64,000 bases of DNA from Crocinitomicaceae bacterium. GTDB taxonomy: Bacteria; Bacteroidota; Bacteroidia; Flavobacteriales_D; Crocinitomicaceae. The notes under the pieces are model-generated. The model saw nothing but the letters and a program-made list of their open reading frames with translations, was not told where the DNA came from and did not search any database. The translations under genes were made by a program, and so were the position numbers. This document shows positions 8,611 through 19,030 of this stretch, piece after piece; the stretch's first letter is position 1, and each line of letters starts with the position of its first letter. Location: positions 62,001 through 126,000 of the forward strand of contig JAQXBM010000074.1 in assembly GCA_029252405.1 (NCBI GenBank). The letters are read 5' to 3'.

Positions 8611-10527
8611 TCAAACCTTGGAAACGTCAAGTTTTCCCCATGATTTCAATAAAATGGAGAAGTCCTTTCGCATGGAGTAATCTCGTGCGTAAAGTAAGTT
8701 GAGTTTTTCGCGGATAGATTCGTTGGAAGAATCAATCACTTCACTAGGTGAAATCACGCCAACTTTGATTTTCGGTAATCGAACATCGGTTTTCATTTCG
8801 GTGTCTGTGTAGCCGATAAATGTGAGTTTCCCTGATAAAATTCGAAACAAATTTCGAACAAAGTTTCCTTTCTTTTCAAAGAAGAAAATGGTAATCGGAA
8901 TGGATAGAATCAATGCGATGGAAAATGAAACATCAAAGAGGCGTTTCTTTCGCACGTTTTCAGTGCTGCTGAGTGCGTTTAGATTCAGAATGTATAAGTC
9001 TCCAGCGGTATCAATGGAATTACTTCCAATTAATACACTTCCTGCAGTTGGTGCGATCTTGAAATCATGATCGCTCGATTTCCAATCGCGCATACGTTGA
9101 ATGATCTCTCCGTATGTGTTATCTGCTGCTGAAAAGATAATCTCACTCAATTGTGGAAGTTGCTCTTTTTGCGTTTCCACTTGATCAATTTCATCGATGT
9201 TCGAGTGGGTCTGAGAAATCAACACTTTTATGCGCTCGAATTCTTCATTTTTCGCCACAATTGCAAAGGAACGTTTTCCCGTTTTGAATAATCGGAATCG
9301 TTTTCCCACAGCGAAATGAAGGAAAAATCGCGAAACGAAGAAATAAACCAAAGTCCAACCAGCACCAGCGAAAATAAACAGACGCGAGAATTGGTAATCT
9401 TTTGGCAAAATCGCGTAAGCAACTAGAATAATCAAGGTGGCAATTAAGACACTTTTGACGTATTTGAACAGTTTTATGGGGAAATCATATCCGCCGTTAA
9501 AAAAGGATGTGATGATCCAAACGAAGGCGTAGATCGGAATCGAATATTTGATCAGTGCTTCGGGGAATTCAATGTTGGACATCTTCCAGTAGTTCGTCAA
9601 AGCGAAAAGTCCACCTGTCACATACAAGAAGTCAATAACTGGGAAGAAGAGGCGCTTTAGTATTCTGCTAACCACCGCAAGGAAAGCTCTAAGGTAAATC
9701 GCCGCGTTGATCAAAAATGAGAATAATCCCGCCTGTTTACCGGCGAAATGTTTGCGGGCAAAGATCACCATTGCCTTGTAAAAGACAAATACATAGTTCA
9801 CAGAGCTCTTCTTCGTACTTTCTCCTTTATAGTGAATGATGCTCGTTTCTGGGAAGTAGTAATTATCGAATCCTCCTTTTTGAATGCGATAGGAGAGGTC
9901 GATATCTTCGCCGTACATGAAGTAATCTTCATCCAATAAGCCCACTTTGTCCAAAGCTGATTTTCGCATCAACATAAAAGCTCCACAGAGGACGTCGATT
10001 TTACTCGTTTCATCTTCTTTAATGTGTCCAAGGTGATACTGGCCGAATCGTTTTGAATTGGGAAATAACTTGGATAAACCAAAGATCTTGTAAAAAGCGA
10101 CCATCGGTTTTGGCAGTCCGCGCTTTGATTCTGGAAGGAAATTCCCCTTTCCATCAATCATGTGAACGCCCAAACCACCTGCTTTGGGATGCTCATCCAT
10201 AAACGTGATTACCTTCGAAAAGGAATCTTCCGCAACAACAGTGTCAGGATTTAAAAGAAGAACGTATTCTCCCTTCGCTATGCGCATTGCCTGATTATTG
10301 GCGCATGAAAAACCAACATTTTCCTTGTTCGCAATGACAGGGTATTCAGGGTATTTTTCAGCAAGCATTACTAATGATCCGTCAACAGAATTGTTGTCGA
10401 CGATTAGAACTTCGAGTGAGCAATTGACACTCGCACGACGAACGGAGTCCAAGCATTGGTCCAAGAAATGCTCGACGTTGTAATTTACAATGACGACACT
10501 CAATTTATATGTGTAGTTCTCGGACAA
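8611..10527 (-). CDS. GT2 glycosyltransferase fused to a degenerate polyprenyl-phosphate sugar transferase
   Basis: Two-part 638-residue membrane protein. Residues about 5-235 are a GT-A family 2 glycosyltransferase: LSVVIVNYNVEHFL, LIVDNNSVDGS, NVGFSCANNQAM, LLLNPDTVV (DXD-like) and DEDYFMYGEDIDLSYR (catalytic ED). Residues about 265-410 hold four or five TM segments, 420-510 a Rossmann-like soluble part, and 520-638 a stretch that resembles a WbaP/WcaJ sugar transferase from its KRLFDVSFSIALILSIPI anchor to LYARDYSMRKDFSILLKSW. The catalytic boxes (FRTM, DELPQ, GPRPE) are gone; only LSGKLTFIGY stands where GDMSLVGPRP would be. The GT2 half is probably active on a surface glycan and the C-terminal half is probably a structural pseudo-enzyme. 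The gene begins 6 bases after ridA. Confidence 0.85.
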   Translation of the reverse strand: MSENYTYKLSVVIVNYNVEHFLDQCLDSVRRASVNCSLEVLIVDNNSVDGSLVMLAEKYPEYPVIANKENVGFSCANNQAMRIAKGEYVLLLNPDTVVAEDSFSKVITFMDEHPKAGGLGVHMIDGKGNFLPESKRGLPKPMVAFYKIFGLSKLFPNSKRFGQYHLGHIKEDETSKIDVLCGAFMLMRKSALDKVGLLDEDYFMYGEDIDLSYRIQKGGFDNYYFPETSIIHYKGESTKKSSVNYVFVFYKAMVIFARKHFAGKQAGLFSFLINAAIYLRAFLAVVSRILKRLFFPVIDFLYVTGGLFALTNYWKMSNIEFPEALIKYSIPIYAFVWIITSFFNGGYDFPIKLFKYVKSVLIATLIILVAYAILPKDYQFSRLFIFAGAGWTLVYFFVSRFFLHFAVGKRFRLFKTGKRSFAIVAKNEEFERIKVLISQTHSNIDEIDQVETQKEQLPQLSEIIFSAADNTYGEIIQRMRDWKSSDHDFKIAPTAGSVLIGSNSIDTAGDLYILNLNALSSTENVRKKRLFDVSFSIALILSIPITIFFFEKKGNFVRNLFRILSGKLTFIGYTDTEMKTDVRLPKIKVGVISPSEVIDSSNESIREKLNLLYARDYSMRKDFSILLKSWGKLDVSKV

Positions 10528-10533
10528 GTAGAA

Positions 10534-10911
10534 TTATTTTACGGCTACGCAGGAAATTTCGATGTCGACATCTTTGGGAAGTCGAGCCACCTGAACAGTT
10601 TCCCTCGCTGGAGGCAAAGAACGGAAGTAGGATGCATATATTTCGTTTACGCGATCAAAATTTCCGAGATCTTTCAAGAAAATACTGCATTTCACAATAT
10701 TTTCGACAGTCATTCCTGCTTCGTTGACCAAAGCGAGTATATTTTTCATCACTTGATCTGTTGAAGCTTCGATGGTTTCATCGACCAACTGACCGCTCGC
10801 AGGATCAACGGGAATCTGCCCTGAGACATACAATGTGTCGTTGACCAAAATCGCTTGACTGTAGGGTCCGATTGGTGCTGGAGCTCCAGGAATTTGTATA
10901 ACCTTTTTCAA
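10534..10911 (-). CDS. RidA family enamine/imine deaminase, non-ATG start
   Basis: Small cytosolic YjgF/YER057c/UK114 protein that hydrolyses reactive enamines/imines such as 2-aminoacrylate. Signatures: APAPIGPYSQAILVNDTLYVSGQIPVD (two parts of the hallmark), an internal NILALVNEAGMTVENIVK helix, Arg in LPPARETVQVARLP, and the terminal DVDIEISCVAV. There is no in-frame ATG between the upstream stop at 10942-10944 and the conserved core; the candidates are TTG at 10929 and TTG at 10911. The second gives MKKVIQIPGAPAPIG, the family's normal N-terminus (125 residues), and is chosen. The divergent pabA/trpG gene also needs a TTG. It is followed after 6 bases by the GT2 fusion gene. Confidence 0.85.
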   Translation of the reverse strand: MKKVIQIPGAPAPIGPYSQAILVNDTLYVSGQIPVDPASGQLVDETIEASTDQVMKNILALVNEAGMTVENIVKCSIFLKDLGNFDRVNEIYASYFRSLPPARETVQVARLPKDVDIEISCVAVK

Positions 10912-10949
10912 CTGTGTAATTTTGTGCAAGTTTAATAAATATTAAGTTC

Positions 10950-11504
10950 TTGCAGCAAATACTCCTTTTAGATAATTTCGATTCGTTCACCTACAATCTA
11001 GAACACTACTTGGTTAGGCTTGGAGCGCAAGTTCATGTTATTAGAAATAACAGCACCGTTCCGGATTTATCTCAATACGATAAAATCGTTCTTTCGCCAG
11101 GTCCAGGCTTGCCTGAGGATGCTGGGTATATGATGGAGTTGTTGAAGCGAGCAGAAGGTCAACTACCTGTTTTGGGGGTTTGCTTGGGTATGCAGGGGAT
11201 AGCGTTGCATTTAGGCGGAGAGATCTACAATCAAGAAATTGTGAAGCACGGAGTGCAAGAGGAAATTGAATGCTACGATTCTGTTTTGTTCAAAGGAATA
11301 GACGAACGAATAGAGGTAGGGTTGTACCACAGTTGGGCCGTGAGGGAACACTCGGAATATCGAGTTACAGCAAAATCGGAATCTGGCGTACTAATGGGAA
11401 TAGAAAATGCAGAACGCAAGCTCTATGGTGTACAATTCCATCCGGAATCAGTTATGACCCCGAATGGAATGAATATTTTGGAAAAATTTTTGAATTCTGA
11501 GTGA
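10950..11504 (+). CDS. Anthranilate/aminodeoxychorismate synthase component II (glutamine amidotransferase)
   Basis: Class I glutamine amidotransferase subunit that supplies ammonia to TrpE or PabB. Signatures: QILLLDNFDSFTYNLEHYL at the N-terminus, LSPGPGLPEDAG, nucleophile Cys in PVLGVCLGMQGIA, and the His-Glu pair in GVQFHPESVMTP. At 184 residues it is full length. Whether it serves tryptophan or folate synthesis cannot be told, because no trpE/pabB is nearby; dual use is common. The start is TTG at 10950: the frame has no ATG or GTG between the stop at 10917-10919 and the conserved LLLDNFDS. It ends one base before the convergent lipoprotein gene. Confidence 0.9.
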   Translation: MQQILLLDNFDSFTYNLEHYLVRLGAQVHVIRNNSTVPDLSQYDKIVLSPGPGLPEDAGYMMELLKRAEGQLPVLGVCLGMQGIALHLGGEIYNQEIVKHGVQEEIECYDSVLFKGIDERIEVGLYHSWAVREHSEYRVTAKSESGVLMGIENAERKLYGVQFHPESVMTPNGMNILEKFLNSE

Positions 11505-11505
11505 T

Positions 11506-11772
11506 TTACTCAGTCATGCACTCATCGTACAATTTGTCCCAGTAAGCATCAACCTTTTCTTGATTTGATGATTCGTTCTCAAGCGTTTTATTATAGTCTT
11601 GAGCTTTTGGGAACTCACTGATCGTTGTTTCTAGAAAACAATCGCAATCAAAAACTTCTGAATCACATTTGTCTTTAACGATTTGTTTTTTCTCGTCATC
11701 CCAAGCATCTGGATCACTACATGATACTGCTAAAACTGCTACTGCGAGGAAGGAAAATAATTTATATTTCAT
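11506..11772 (-). CDS. Small lipoprotein of unknown function
   Basis: An 88-residue protein with a clear lipoprotein signal peptide: MKYKLFSFLAVAVLAVSCS, with lipobox VSC and Asp residues after the Cys (SDPDAWDDEKKQ). The mature part is acidic and contains four further cysteines (CDSEVFDCDC and YDECM), which may form disulfides. No family recognised. It is convergent with the pabA/trpG gene (one base between) and divergent from the chalcone-isomerase-like gene. Confidence 0.75.
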   Translation of the reverse strand: MKYKLFSFLAVAVLAVSCSDPDAWDDEKKQIVKDKCDSEVFDCDCFLETTISEFPKAQDYNKTLENESSNQEKVDAYWDKLYDECMTE

Positions 11773-11827
11773 ATTGGTATGATTATTTCTTAGTACTTTG
11801 TGTTAACAAAAATAAAAAATTAATAAT

Positions 11828-12394
11828 ATGAAAAACTTAGGATTGCTGTTTATCTGTTTTATCGGATTCTCGTTCGCATCAGTACATGCTCAAAAGAGAA
11901 CAACAGCGGGGGTTACATTCCCAGCGAAAGCAACGATTAATGGAAAGACGTTATTGTACAACGGATCCGGATTGCGTGAGAAATATTTCATTGATCTTTA
12001 TGTATCAGCAATGTATTTGCGTCGACCTTCAATGGATGCGAATAAAATTATTAATGACGATGCAGAAATGGGAATTCACCTTGAACTAGTTTCAAATAAG
12101 GTGACGAAAGAAAAATTCGTTGAGACTGTAAAAGAAGGATTTGGAAAAGCAAGTCACGGTAAAGCAACTAAAGCCGAGATCGACAAATTCATGGGCTTCT
12201 TTAAATCTGCGTTTAAAGATGGAGATAAGATTCACATCGAATACACTCCAGGTAAAGGAACGACAGCGAAAAAGAACGGAAAAGTTCTCGGAACAGTTCC
12301 AGGTTTGTCTTTTAAGAAAGCGATCTTCTCAATTTGGTTGGGAACAAGCCCTGCTGATAAAGGATTGAAAAATGGAATGTTAGGAAAGGTTTAG
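11828..12394 (+). CDS. Secreted chalcone isomerase-like protein
   Basis: Exported 188-residue protein of the chalcone isomerase fold family. Signal peptide MKNLGLLFICFIGFSFASVHAQ, then the fold's hallmark order: VTFPAKATINGKTLLYNGSG, YFIDLYVSAMYL, a central EMGIHLELVSNKVTKEKF helix-strand, a helix ending in FMGFFKSAFKDGDKI, and FSIWLGTSPADKGLKNGMLG at the C-terminus. Bacterial members are mostly uncharacterised periplasmic proteins thought to bind hydrophobic ligands; isomerase activity should not be assumed. A strong terminator starts 33 bases after the stop. Confidence 0.85.
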   Translation: MKNLGLLFICFIGFSFASVHAQKRTTAGVTFPAKATINGKTLLYNGSGLREKYFIDLYVSAMYLRRPSMDANKIINDDAEMGIHLELVSNKVTKEKFVETVKEGFGKASHGKATKAEIDKFMGFFKSAFKDGDKIHIEYTPGKGTTAKKNGKVLGTVPGLSFKKAIFSIWLGTSPADKGLKNGMLGKV

Positions 12395-12426
12395 ATCTTC
12401 CCGAATAATTCACAAACAGAATATTG

Positions 12427-12480
12427 AAGGCTGTCTCGTCCGATATTCCGATAACCGTCGGAACCGGAAGAGACAGCCTT
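12427..12480 (+). terminator. Intrinsic terminator after the chalcone isomerase-like gene
   Basis: Perfect 11-base arms AAGGCTGTCTC (12427-12437) and GAGACAGCCTT (12470-12480) followed by TCTGTTTT. The loop carries an inner TTCCGA/TCGGAA hairpin similar to the one at 2465-2520. Confidence 0.85.
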
Positions 12481-12513
12481 TCTGTTTTAAACGCAGTTTC
12501 GTATGTTTACATC

Positions 12514-12942
12514 ATGAAGTTCATTTTAACAGGATTGATCATATTGCTCTCGATGGCGGCCTTTGGTCAATCGTGCATTGGAAAATGGATCACTATCGAT
12601 GATGAAACTTTTAAAAAGAAATCTGTCGTTAAGCTATATAAAAAAGAAGGCATAATGTACGGTAGGATTGAAATGCTCTTTCCCGAGGTGGGAAGAGAGG
12701 ACGATCCAAAATGCACAGAATGCGAGGGATCACTCAAAAATAAACCTGTCGTTGGGCTATTAATTATTCGCGGAATGAAGTGGAACGGTTCAGAATGGGC
12801 AGGAGGAACCATCGTTGACCCAGAGAATGGGGAGAAGTACAAATCCAAAATTTGGCTCGATCCTGACAATAGCGAGCGCCTGAAAGTCCGGGGATATATA
12901 GGTCTTTTCTACAGAACGCAAACTTGGGTTCGAGTTAAATAG
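12514..12942 (+). CDS. DUF2147-family secreted protein
   Basis: Exported 142-residue protein. Signal peptide MKFILTGLIILLSMAAFGQ, then the DUF2147 pattern: GKWITIDDETFKKKSVVKLY, YGRIEMLFPEVG, a CTECEG cysteine pair, a GLLIIRGMKWNGSEWAGG core, DPENGEKYKSKIWL, and LKVRGYIGLFYRTQTWVRV at the end. The family is described in several Bacteroidota and Proteobacteria without a known function; it forms a small beta-barrel-like domain. The open frame starts at 12424 inside the preceding terminator hairpin, so the ATG at 12514 just before the signal peptide is chosen. Confidence 0.82.
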   Translation: MKFILTGLIILLSMAAFGQSCIGKWITIDDETFKKKSVVKLYKKEGIMYGRIEMLFPEVGREDDPKCTECEGSLKNKPVVGLLIIRGMKWNGSEWAGGTIVDPENGEKYKSKIWLDPDNSERLKVRGYIGLFYRTQTWVRVK

Positions 12943-12997
12943 CATCATTTGAAATCGAGTAAATGCAATAAAAGTTAAATTGTTTAACTTTTAGCCC

Positions 12998-13026
12998 TTG
13001 ATGTTAAACAAAATTATTTACCTTCG
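12998..13026 (+). promoter_or_regulatory. Promoter of the TonB-dependent receptor gene
   Basis: TTG (12998-13000), 18 bases, then TACCTTCG (13019-13026), close to the Bacteroidota pattern TTG-N17-23-TAnnTTTG. The -7 box ends four bases before the ATG at 13031, so the mRNA may be leaderless or nearly so. Confidence 0.6.
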
Positions 13027-13030
13027 CTGT

Positions 13031-15460
13031 ATGAAAATAGGAATAGTACTGTTTATACTAGGATTGTCTACAGGTGTGTTCGCACAATCAGGTGTCGTTA
13101 AAGGGCGAGTTTTTAATAGCGCGAACAACGAACCAATCGAATTTGCCAAAGTCCAATTAGTCGGCTTGCAGAAAGGAGGCTTTTCTGATGATCTGGGTGA
13201 GTTCTTCATTGAAAATTTGGATCCAGGAGTTTACTCTTTTCAAGCCACAGTTGATGGTTTTGAGCCGCTGGTTATTAATGACATTACGGTAACGAATGCA
13301 CGGTCAGTGGAATTGAATTTCGCTATGATTTCTACTATAGTTCAAGAGGAAGATAACGTCACTGTCGTCGCTAAGCCCTTTGTCGATAGTAAGGAATCGC
13401 CTGTTTCGTTGAAAACATTGAATGCGACGGAGATCGAGCGATTGCCAGGAGCAAATAGAGATGCGAGTAGAGTTCTTCAAGCCTTGCCAGGTGTAGCTTC
13501 TCCGGCTTCTTTTAGAAATGATATTATCATTCGTGGTGGTGCTCCAAGCGAAAACAAGTTCTATCTAGACGGAATTGAAGTTCCAAATATTAATCACTTT
13601 GCTACACAAGGAAGTAGTGGAGGTCCAGTTGGATTGCTAAACGTCAATTTTATACGTGAAGTAGACTTTTACTCGGGAGCATTTCCTGCTAATTATGCGA
13701 ACGGATTGAGCTCAGTAATTTCCTTCAAACAAAAAGATGGGAACAAAGATGCGCTCTTAGCGAATGTCGCTGTTGGTTCCAGTGATATTGCTCTAACACT
13801 TGACGGCCCGCTGGGTAAAAAAGGAGATTTCATCTTTTCTGTGCGTCGATCATACCTGCAGTTATTGTTCGCCGCGTTGAAATTGCCATTTCTTCCGACT
13901 TACAACGATTCACAGTTCAAAGTAAACTACGAAATCAACAAAAAGAATAAGATAACCGTGATTGGGTTGGGTGCTTTGGATGATTTTGTACTGAATTCAA
14001 GCGTAAACGATGGTGTTGATGATCCAGAACAGCGCGAACTAAACGACTTTTTCTTAGGGAATATTCCTACTCAGGATCAGTGGAATTACACTATTGGAGT
14101 GAATTACCTGCATTATGGTAAAAGTGGTTTCCAGCGTATTGTTCTTAGCCGAAACATGCTAAAAAACAAATCTCAAAAGTTCTTTAACAACATTGAAACG
14201 GATGCAAATCGCTTATTGGATTACAGTTCATTCGAAGCGGAAAACAAATTACGTCTCGAAAATACATGGATCAAAAATGGATTCCGAGTGACTTCTGGCT
14301 TGGGATATGAATATGCACGCTATTATAATTCAACGTATAATAAGGTTGTGGTGAATGGAGCGCCTGTTGAAGTTGATTTCGAATCGAATTTATTCATTAG
14401 TAAGATCGCTGGTTTTGCACAGGTGAGTAAATCACTTTTCAAGAAGAAGTTGGATGTGAGTGCAGGACTTCGAACGGATATTTCAACGTATTCTGCGAGT
14501 CTCGCAAACCCATTGAATCAGTTGTCGCCAATGCTATCCTTGAGCTATAAAATCAACTCTCAGTGGGCTTTGAGCGCGAATGTTGCACGATTCCACCAGT
14601 TGCCATCTTACACGGTTCTAGGATTCCGTGATCAAGCTGGAAACTTGGTCAACAAAGACAATAACTTGAAATACATTCGAGCAGATCATTACGTTGCTGG
14701 AGCGTCTTTCTTGTCTGAGTTCAAAGCGAAATTCTCGATTGAAGGATTCTGGAAGAATTACAGTCAATATCCTTTCTCGATCAACGATTCTATTTCATTG
14801 GCGAACGTCGGATCAGATTTCGGAATCGTTGGTAATGAAGAGGTGACTTCAAGTTCAGAAGGAAGAGCGTATGGATTGGAGTTCTTGTATCAGCAAAAAT
14901 TGGTGAAAGGGTTCTACGGAATTCTCGCTTATACCTTCGTTAATTCGGAGTTCTTGACAAAAGATGGTAATTATGCTCCGTCCTCATGGGATAGTAAGCA
15001 CATCGTATCCTTGACCGCAGGAAAGCGCTTTAAGAAAGGGTGGGAGCTTGGTTTCAGATGGTTATTCTCGGGTGGAGCGCCATACACGCCTATTGATGTC
15101 GCTACCTCTTCGCTTCAACAGGTTTGGGATGTAAACGGACAGGGATTACCTGATTACGATCAATTAAATCAGGCCAGAGGAACAGATTATCACCAATTAA
15201 ATATTCGACTTGACAAGCGTTTTGACTTGAAGAAAATGTCGCTTCAATTGTACCTTGATATTCAGAACGCGTATGCTTACCAAACTACATTGGCGCCAAT
15301 TCTCTTGTTGGAAAGAGATGAAAATGGAAATCCACTGATCGACCCGAATGATCCGGCTCGTTATCAAACGAAGTTGATCGATAATACATCCGGTATTCTT
15401 CAACCTTCGATCGGAATCATCTTTGAATTCAAGGTGAAGTCGATGCAGAAAGAGGAGTAA
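13031..15460 (+). CDS. TonB-dependent outer-membrane receptor with carboxypeptidase-like regulatory domain
   Basis: Outer-membrane active transporter. Signal peptide MKIGIVLFILGLSTGVFAQ; a carboxypeptidase-regulatory-like beta-sandwich (about 20-105, VVKGRVFNSANNEPIEFAKV and GVYSFQATVDGFEPL); plug domain (about 120-235, RLPGANRDASRVLQALPGV and IIIRGGAPSENKFYLDGIEV); then a beta-barrel to residue 809 ending in PSIGIIFEFKV. No SusD partner is adjacent, so it is probably not a glycan SusC; the substrate is unknown. The frame opens at 12998, but the promoter -7 box ends at 13026 and the signal peptide begins at 13031, so the ATG at 13031 is taken. Confidence 0.9.
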   Translation: MKIGIVLFILGLSTGVFAQSGVVKGRVFNSANNEPIEFAKVQLVGLQKGGFSDDLGEFFIENLDPGVYSFQATVDGFEPLVINDITVTNARSVELNFAMISTIVQEEDNVTVVAKPFVDSKESPVSLKTLNATEIERLPGANRDASRVLQALPGVASPASFRNDIIIRGGAPSENKFYLDGIEVPNINHFATQGSSGGPVGLLNVNFIREVDFYSGAFPANYANGLSSVISFKQKDGNKDALLANVAVGSSDIALTLDGPLGKKGDFIFSVRRSYLQLLFAALKLPFLPTYNDSQFKVNYEINKKNKITVIGLGALDDFVLNSSVNDGVDDPEQRELNDFFLGNIPTQDQWNYTIGVNYLHYGKSGFQRIVLSRNMLKNKSQKFFNNIETDANRLLDYSSFEAENKLRLENTWIKNGFRVTSGLGYEYARYYNSTYNKVVVNGAPVEVDFESNLFISKIAGFAQVSKSLFKKKLDVSAGLRTDISTYSASLANPLNQLSPMLSLSYKINSQWALSANVARFHQLPSYTVLGFRDQAGNLVNKDNNLKYIRADHYVAGASFLSEFKAKFSIEGFWKNYSQYPFSINDSISLANVGSDFGIVGNEEVTSSSEGRAYGLEFLYQQKLVKGFYGILAYTFVNSEFLTKDGNYAPSSWDSKHIVSLTAGKRFKKGWELGFRWLFSGGAPYTPIDVATSSLQQVWDVNGQGLPDYDQLNQARGTDYHQLNIRLDKRFDLKKMSLQLYLDIQNAYAYQTTLAPILLLERDENGNPLIDPNDPARYQTKLIDNTSGILQPSIGIIFEFKVKSMQKEE

Positions 15461-15564
15461 AACTGTTTACTAGATGTAAAGAGTATTGATTGAAATATTG
15501 GATCAGCACTTAAAAGTACAAGACGTTAGAATTCTTAATTCAACGATCAGCCATTCTGAATTGA

Positions 15565-16428
15565 TTAAATAAACTCGAAATCAACGCGTCTATTGCGCTG
15601 TTTCCCCTTCGGATTATTATTTGTGTCAGCTGGAGATCGTTCACCTTTAAAATCAATCTCAAGGCGATCTGCGTCCAATCCGCGCTTCACAAAGTACGTT
15701 GTAATCGCTTGAGCACGGTTGTATGAAAGTGTATCGTTGTATTGATCAGAACCATCAGAATCTGTATGTCCAGTCACTTTTACGCGTAAATCCGAATGTC
15801 CTTTAACAATCTTGATCATTGCGTCTAAAAAGGGATTGTGCTCTTCTCTAATGTCGAATTTATCGTAATCGAAAAAAATCGGTTCAAAGACAAAGTTGTC
15901 GCGTTCAATCTTTCTAATCTCGGGAGCACTTAATCCGTCAGCGTAATCTTTCACGAATTGTTCGAACCAAATCTGCGAACTTTCCATTTCTTCATCCTGG
16001 GATAGTTCAAAGTCAGCGCGGTAGAGGATGAAATCTCCAACAACATTTCGGCAATCGGTTGCAATGTACTGTCCGGTCAAATAACCAGTCACGGGATCGT
16101 AGTTCAAGCTAGCTGAAACACGACACCAGGTCGTTCTGGATGATTTATTGCTTTTCGTTTCAGCGATTTGTCGTAAATCAAGCTGACCGTCAGTCATGTC
16201 GCCATTGATCTTTTTGATAGAGTAGAACTCACTATTGTAAATTTCCTCACGGCTGTATCCAGTAACGTATCCGTCGTTGTTTTCGAAATCAACATAGATC
16301 AAACTCGCGTCTTTCATTTTGGTTCCCTTTCGAATCATTACGCCCTGCCATGTGCCCGCTGGATTGAAATCTGCGGCTAGCAAAGAAATGCTGAGTAATA
16401 TCGAACCAAGAAATGTGAGAAACTTCAT
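15565..16428 (-). CDS. OmpA-family cell-envelope protein
   Basis: Exported 287-residue protein. Signal peptide MKFLTFLGSILLSISLLAA; a lipocalin/DUF-like beta-rich N-terminal domain (about 22-155, FNPAGTWQGVMIRKG and YLTGQYIATDCRNVVGDF); and an OmpA peptidoglycan-binding domain (about 180-287). The latter starts FEPIFFDYDKFDIREEHN and has the binding Asp and Arg in TGHTDSDGSDQYNDTLSYNRA, ending QRNRRVDFEFI. It probably tethers an outer-membrane or periplasmic domain to the wall. The longer frame from 16461 adds a non-signal leader (MSIDYINCRCF), so the ATG at 16428 is used. Confidence 0.88.
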   Translation of the reverse strand: MKFLTFLGSILLSISLLAADFNPAGTWQGVMIRKGTKMKDASLIYVDFENNDGYVTGYSREEIYNSEFYSIKKINGDMTDGQLDLRQIAETKSNKSSRTTWCRVSASLNYDPVTGYLTGQYIATDCRNVVGDFILYRADFELSQDEEMESSQIWFEQFVKDYADGLSAPEIRKIERDNFVFEPIFFDYDKFDIREEHNPFLDAMIKIVKGHSDLRVKVTGHTDSDGSDQYNDTLSYNRAQAITTYFVKRGLDADRLEIDFKGERSPADTNNNPKGKQRNRRVDFEFI

Positions 16429-16510
16429 AAAACACCGACAATTTATATAGTCTATACTCATTTAGTCAAATAATGTTCCAAAGATGCCCGGAGGATTCAA
16501 AAATGAAAAT

Positions 16511-16776
16511 ATTGAATGATTGAAAGATTCGACGCGAAGTGTTACTTTAGTCAGTAATGGGTACGCTTCGAATATCTTTGCTGTTTATCATAATGTTGCC
16601 CGTTTCCTTTGGTTACTGAATTGACTTCAAAGTTCATTGAAGATCAAGATACCGAATTCATGCGCAAACGCGCTCAGAATTATTCTCTCGTTTTAATGAT
16701 GGTCAGAAAACTAAAGAATCAATAAAACTTCAATCTTCAAATCTTTCAATTTGACATCATTCAATCTTTCAATTCC
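16511..16776. repeat. Imperfect inverted repeat bracketing a gene remnant
   Basis: The 537-base gap between the OmpA gene and gyrB holds no intact gene. Its middle is bracketed by ATTGAATGATTGAAAGATT (16511-16529) and its reverse complement, interrupted by seven bases, at 16740-16765, with a further half copy to 16776. The enclosed stretch contains the broken ORF listed separately. The size (about 266 bases) and arms suggest a MITE-like element or a low-complexity intergenic repeat; no target-site duplication was confirmed. Confidence 0.4.
16557..16725 (+). pseudogene. Possible remnant of a small exported protein gene
   Basis: An ATG at 16557 opens 20 codons with signal-peptide character (MGTLRISLLFIIMLPVSFGY) that end in TGA at 16617. 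The +1 frame then stays open for 35 codons (ELTSKFIEDQDTEFMRKR, then QNYSLVLMMVRKLKNQ) to TAA at 16723. One frameshift would join them into a protein of about 55 residues. It could be chance; it has not been matched to any family. Confidence 0.3.
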
Positions 16777-16916
16777 TACAACTAAATCGGTATAAATCGA
16801 GGCGAAATTCATCATCCATTCTCCATTTCAAAACCTATCAACAATTTCCAATGTTAAATGTTGATAACTCCATGCATTCAGGGCTTAAAATGGTCGGAAT
16901 TTCACCCTTGATTCGT

Positions 16917-16924
16917 TATCTTTG
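16917..16924 (+). promoter_or_regulatory. -7 box (TATCTTTG) of gyrB
   Basis: Exact TAnnTTTG match 41 bases before the gyrB ATG at 16966, giving a leader of about 35 nt. No clear -33 TTG at the usual spacing. Confidence 0.55.
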
Positions 16925-16962
16925 CTCGTTACTGAATTGGGGCTACCCAACAACGAAATTAG

Positions 16963-18918
<1,956 letters not shown>

Positions 18919-18940
18919 TTCTTTTGCTAAGAAATAGGAG

Positions 18941-18971
18941 AGCCCCGACGATGAATGTCGGGGCTTTTTTT
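18941..18971 (+). terminator. Intrinsic terminator of gyrB
   Basis: Perfect arms AGCCCCGAC (18941-18949) and GTCGGGGCT (18957-18965), seven-base loop, then an uninterrupted T run, 23 bases after the stop. Confidence 0.92.
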
Positions 18972-19030
18972 GTGAATCAAGTGTTGATATAACATCGAAT
19001 TTCGGCTCCCATCTCGGCTCCGCTCGACGT

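Noticed and set aside
12424-12513. Longer N-terminus of the DUF2147 gene
   Set aside because: It runs through the terminator hairpin of the preceding gene; a clean signal peptide starts at the ATG at 12514.
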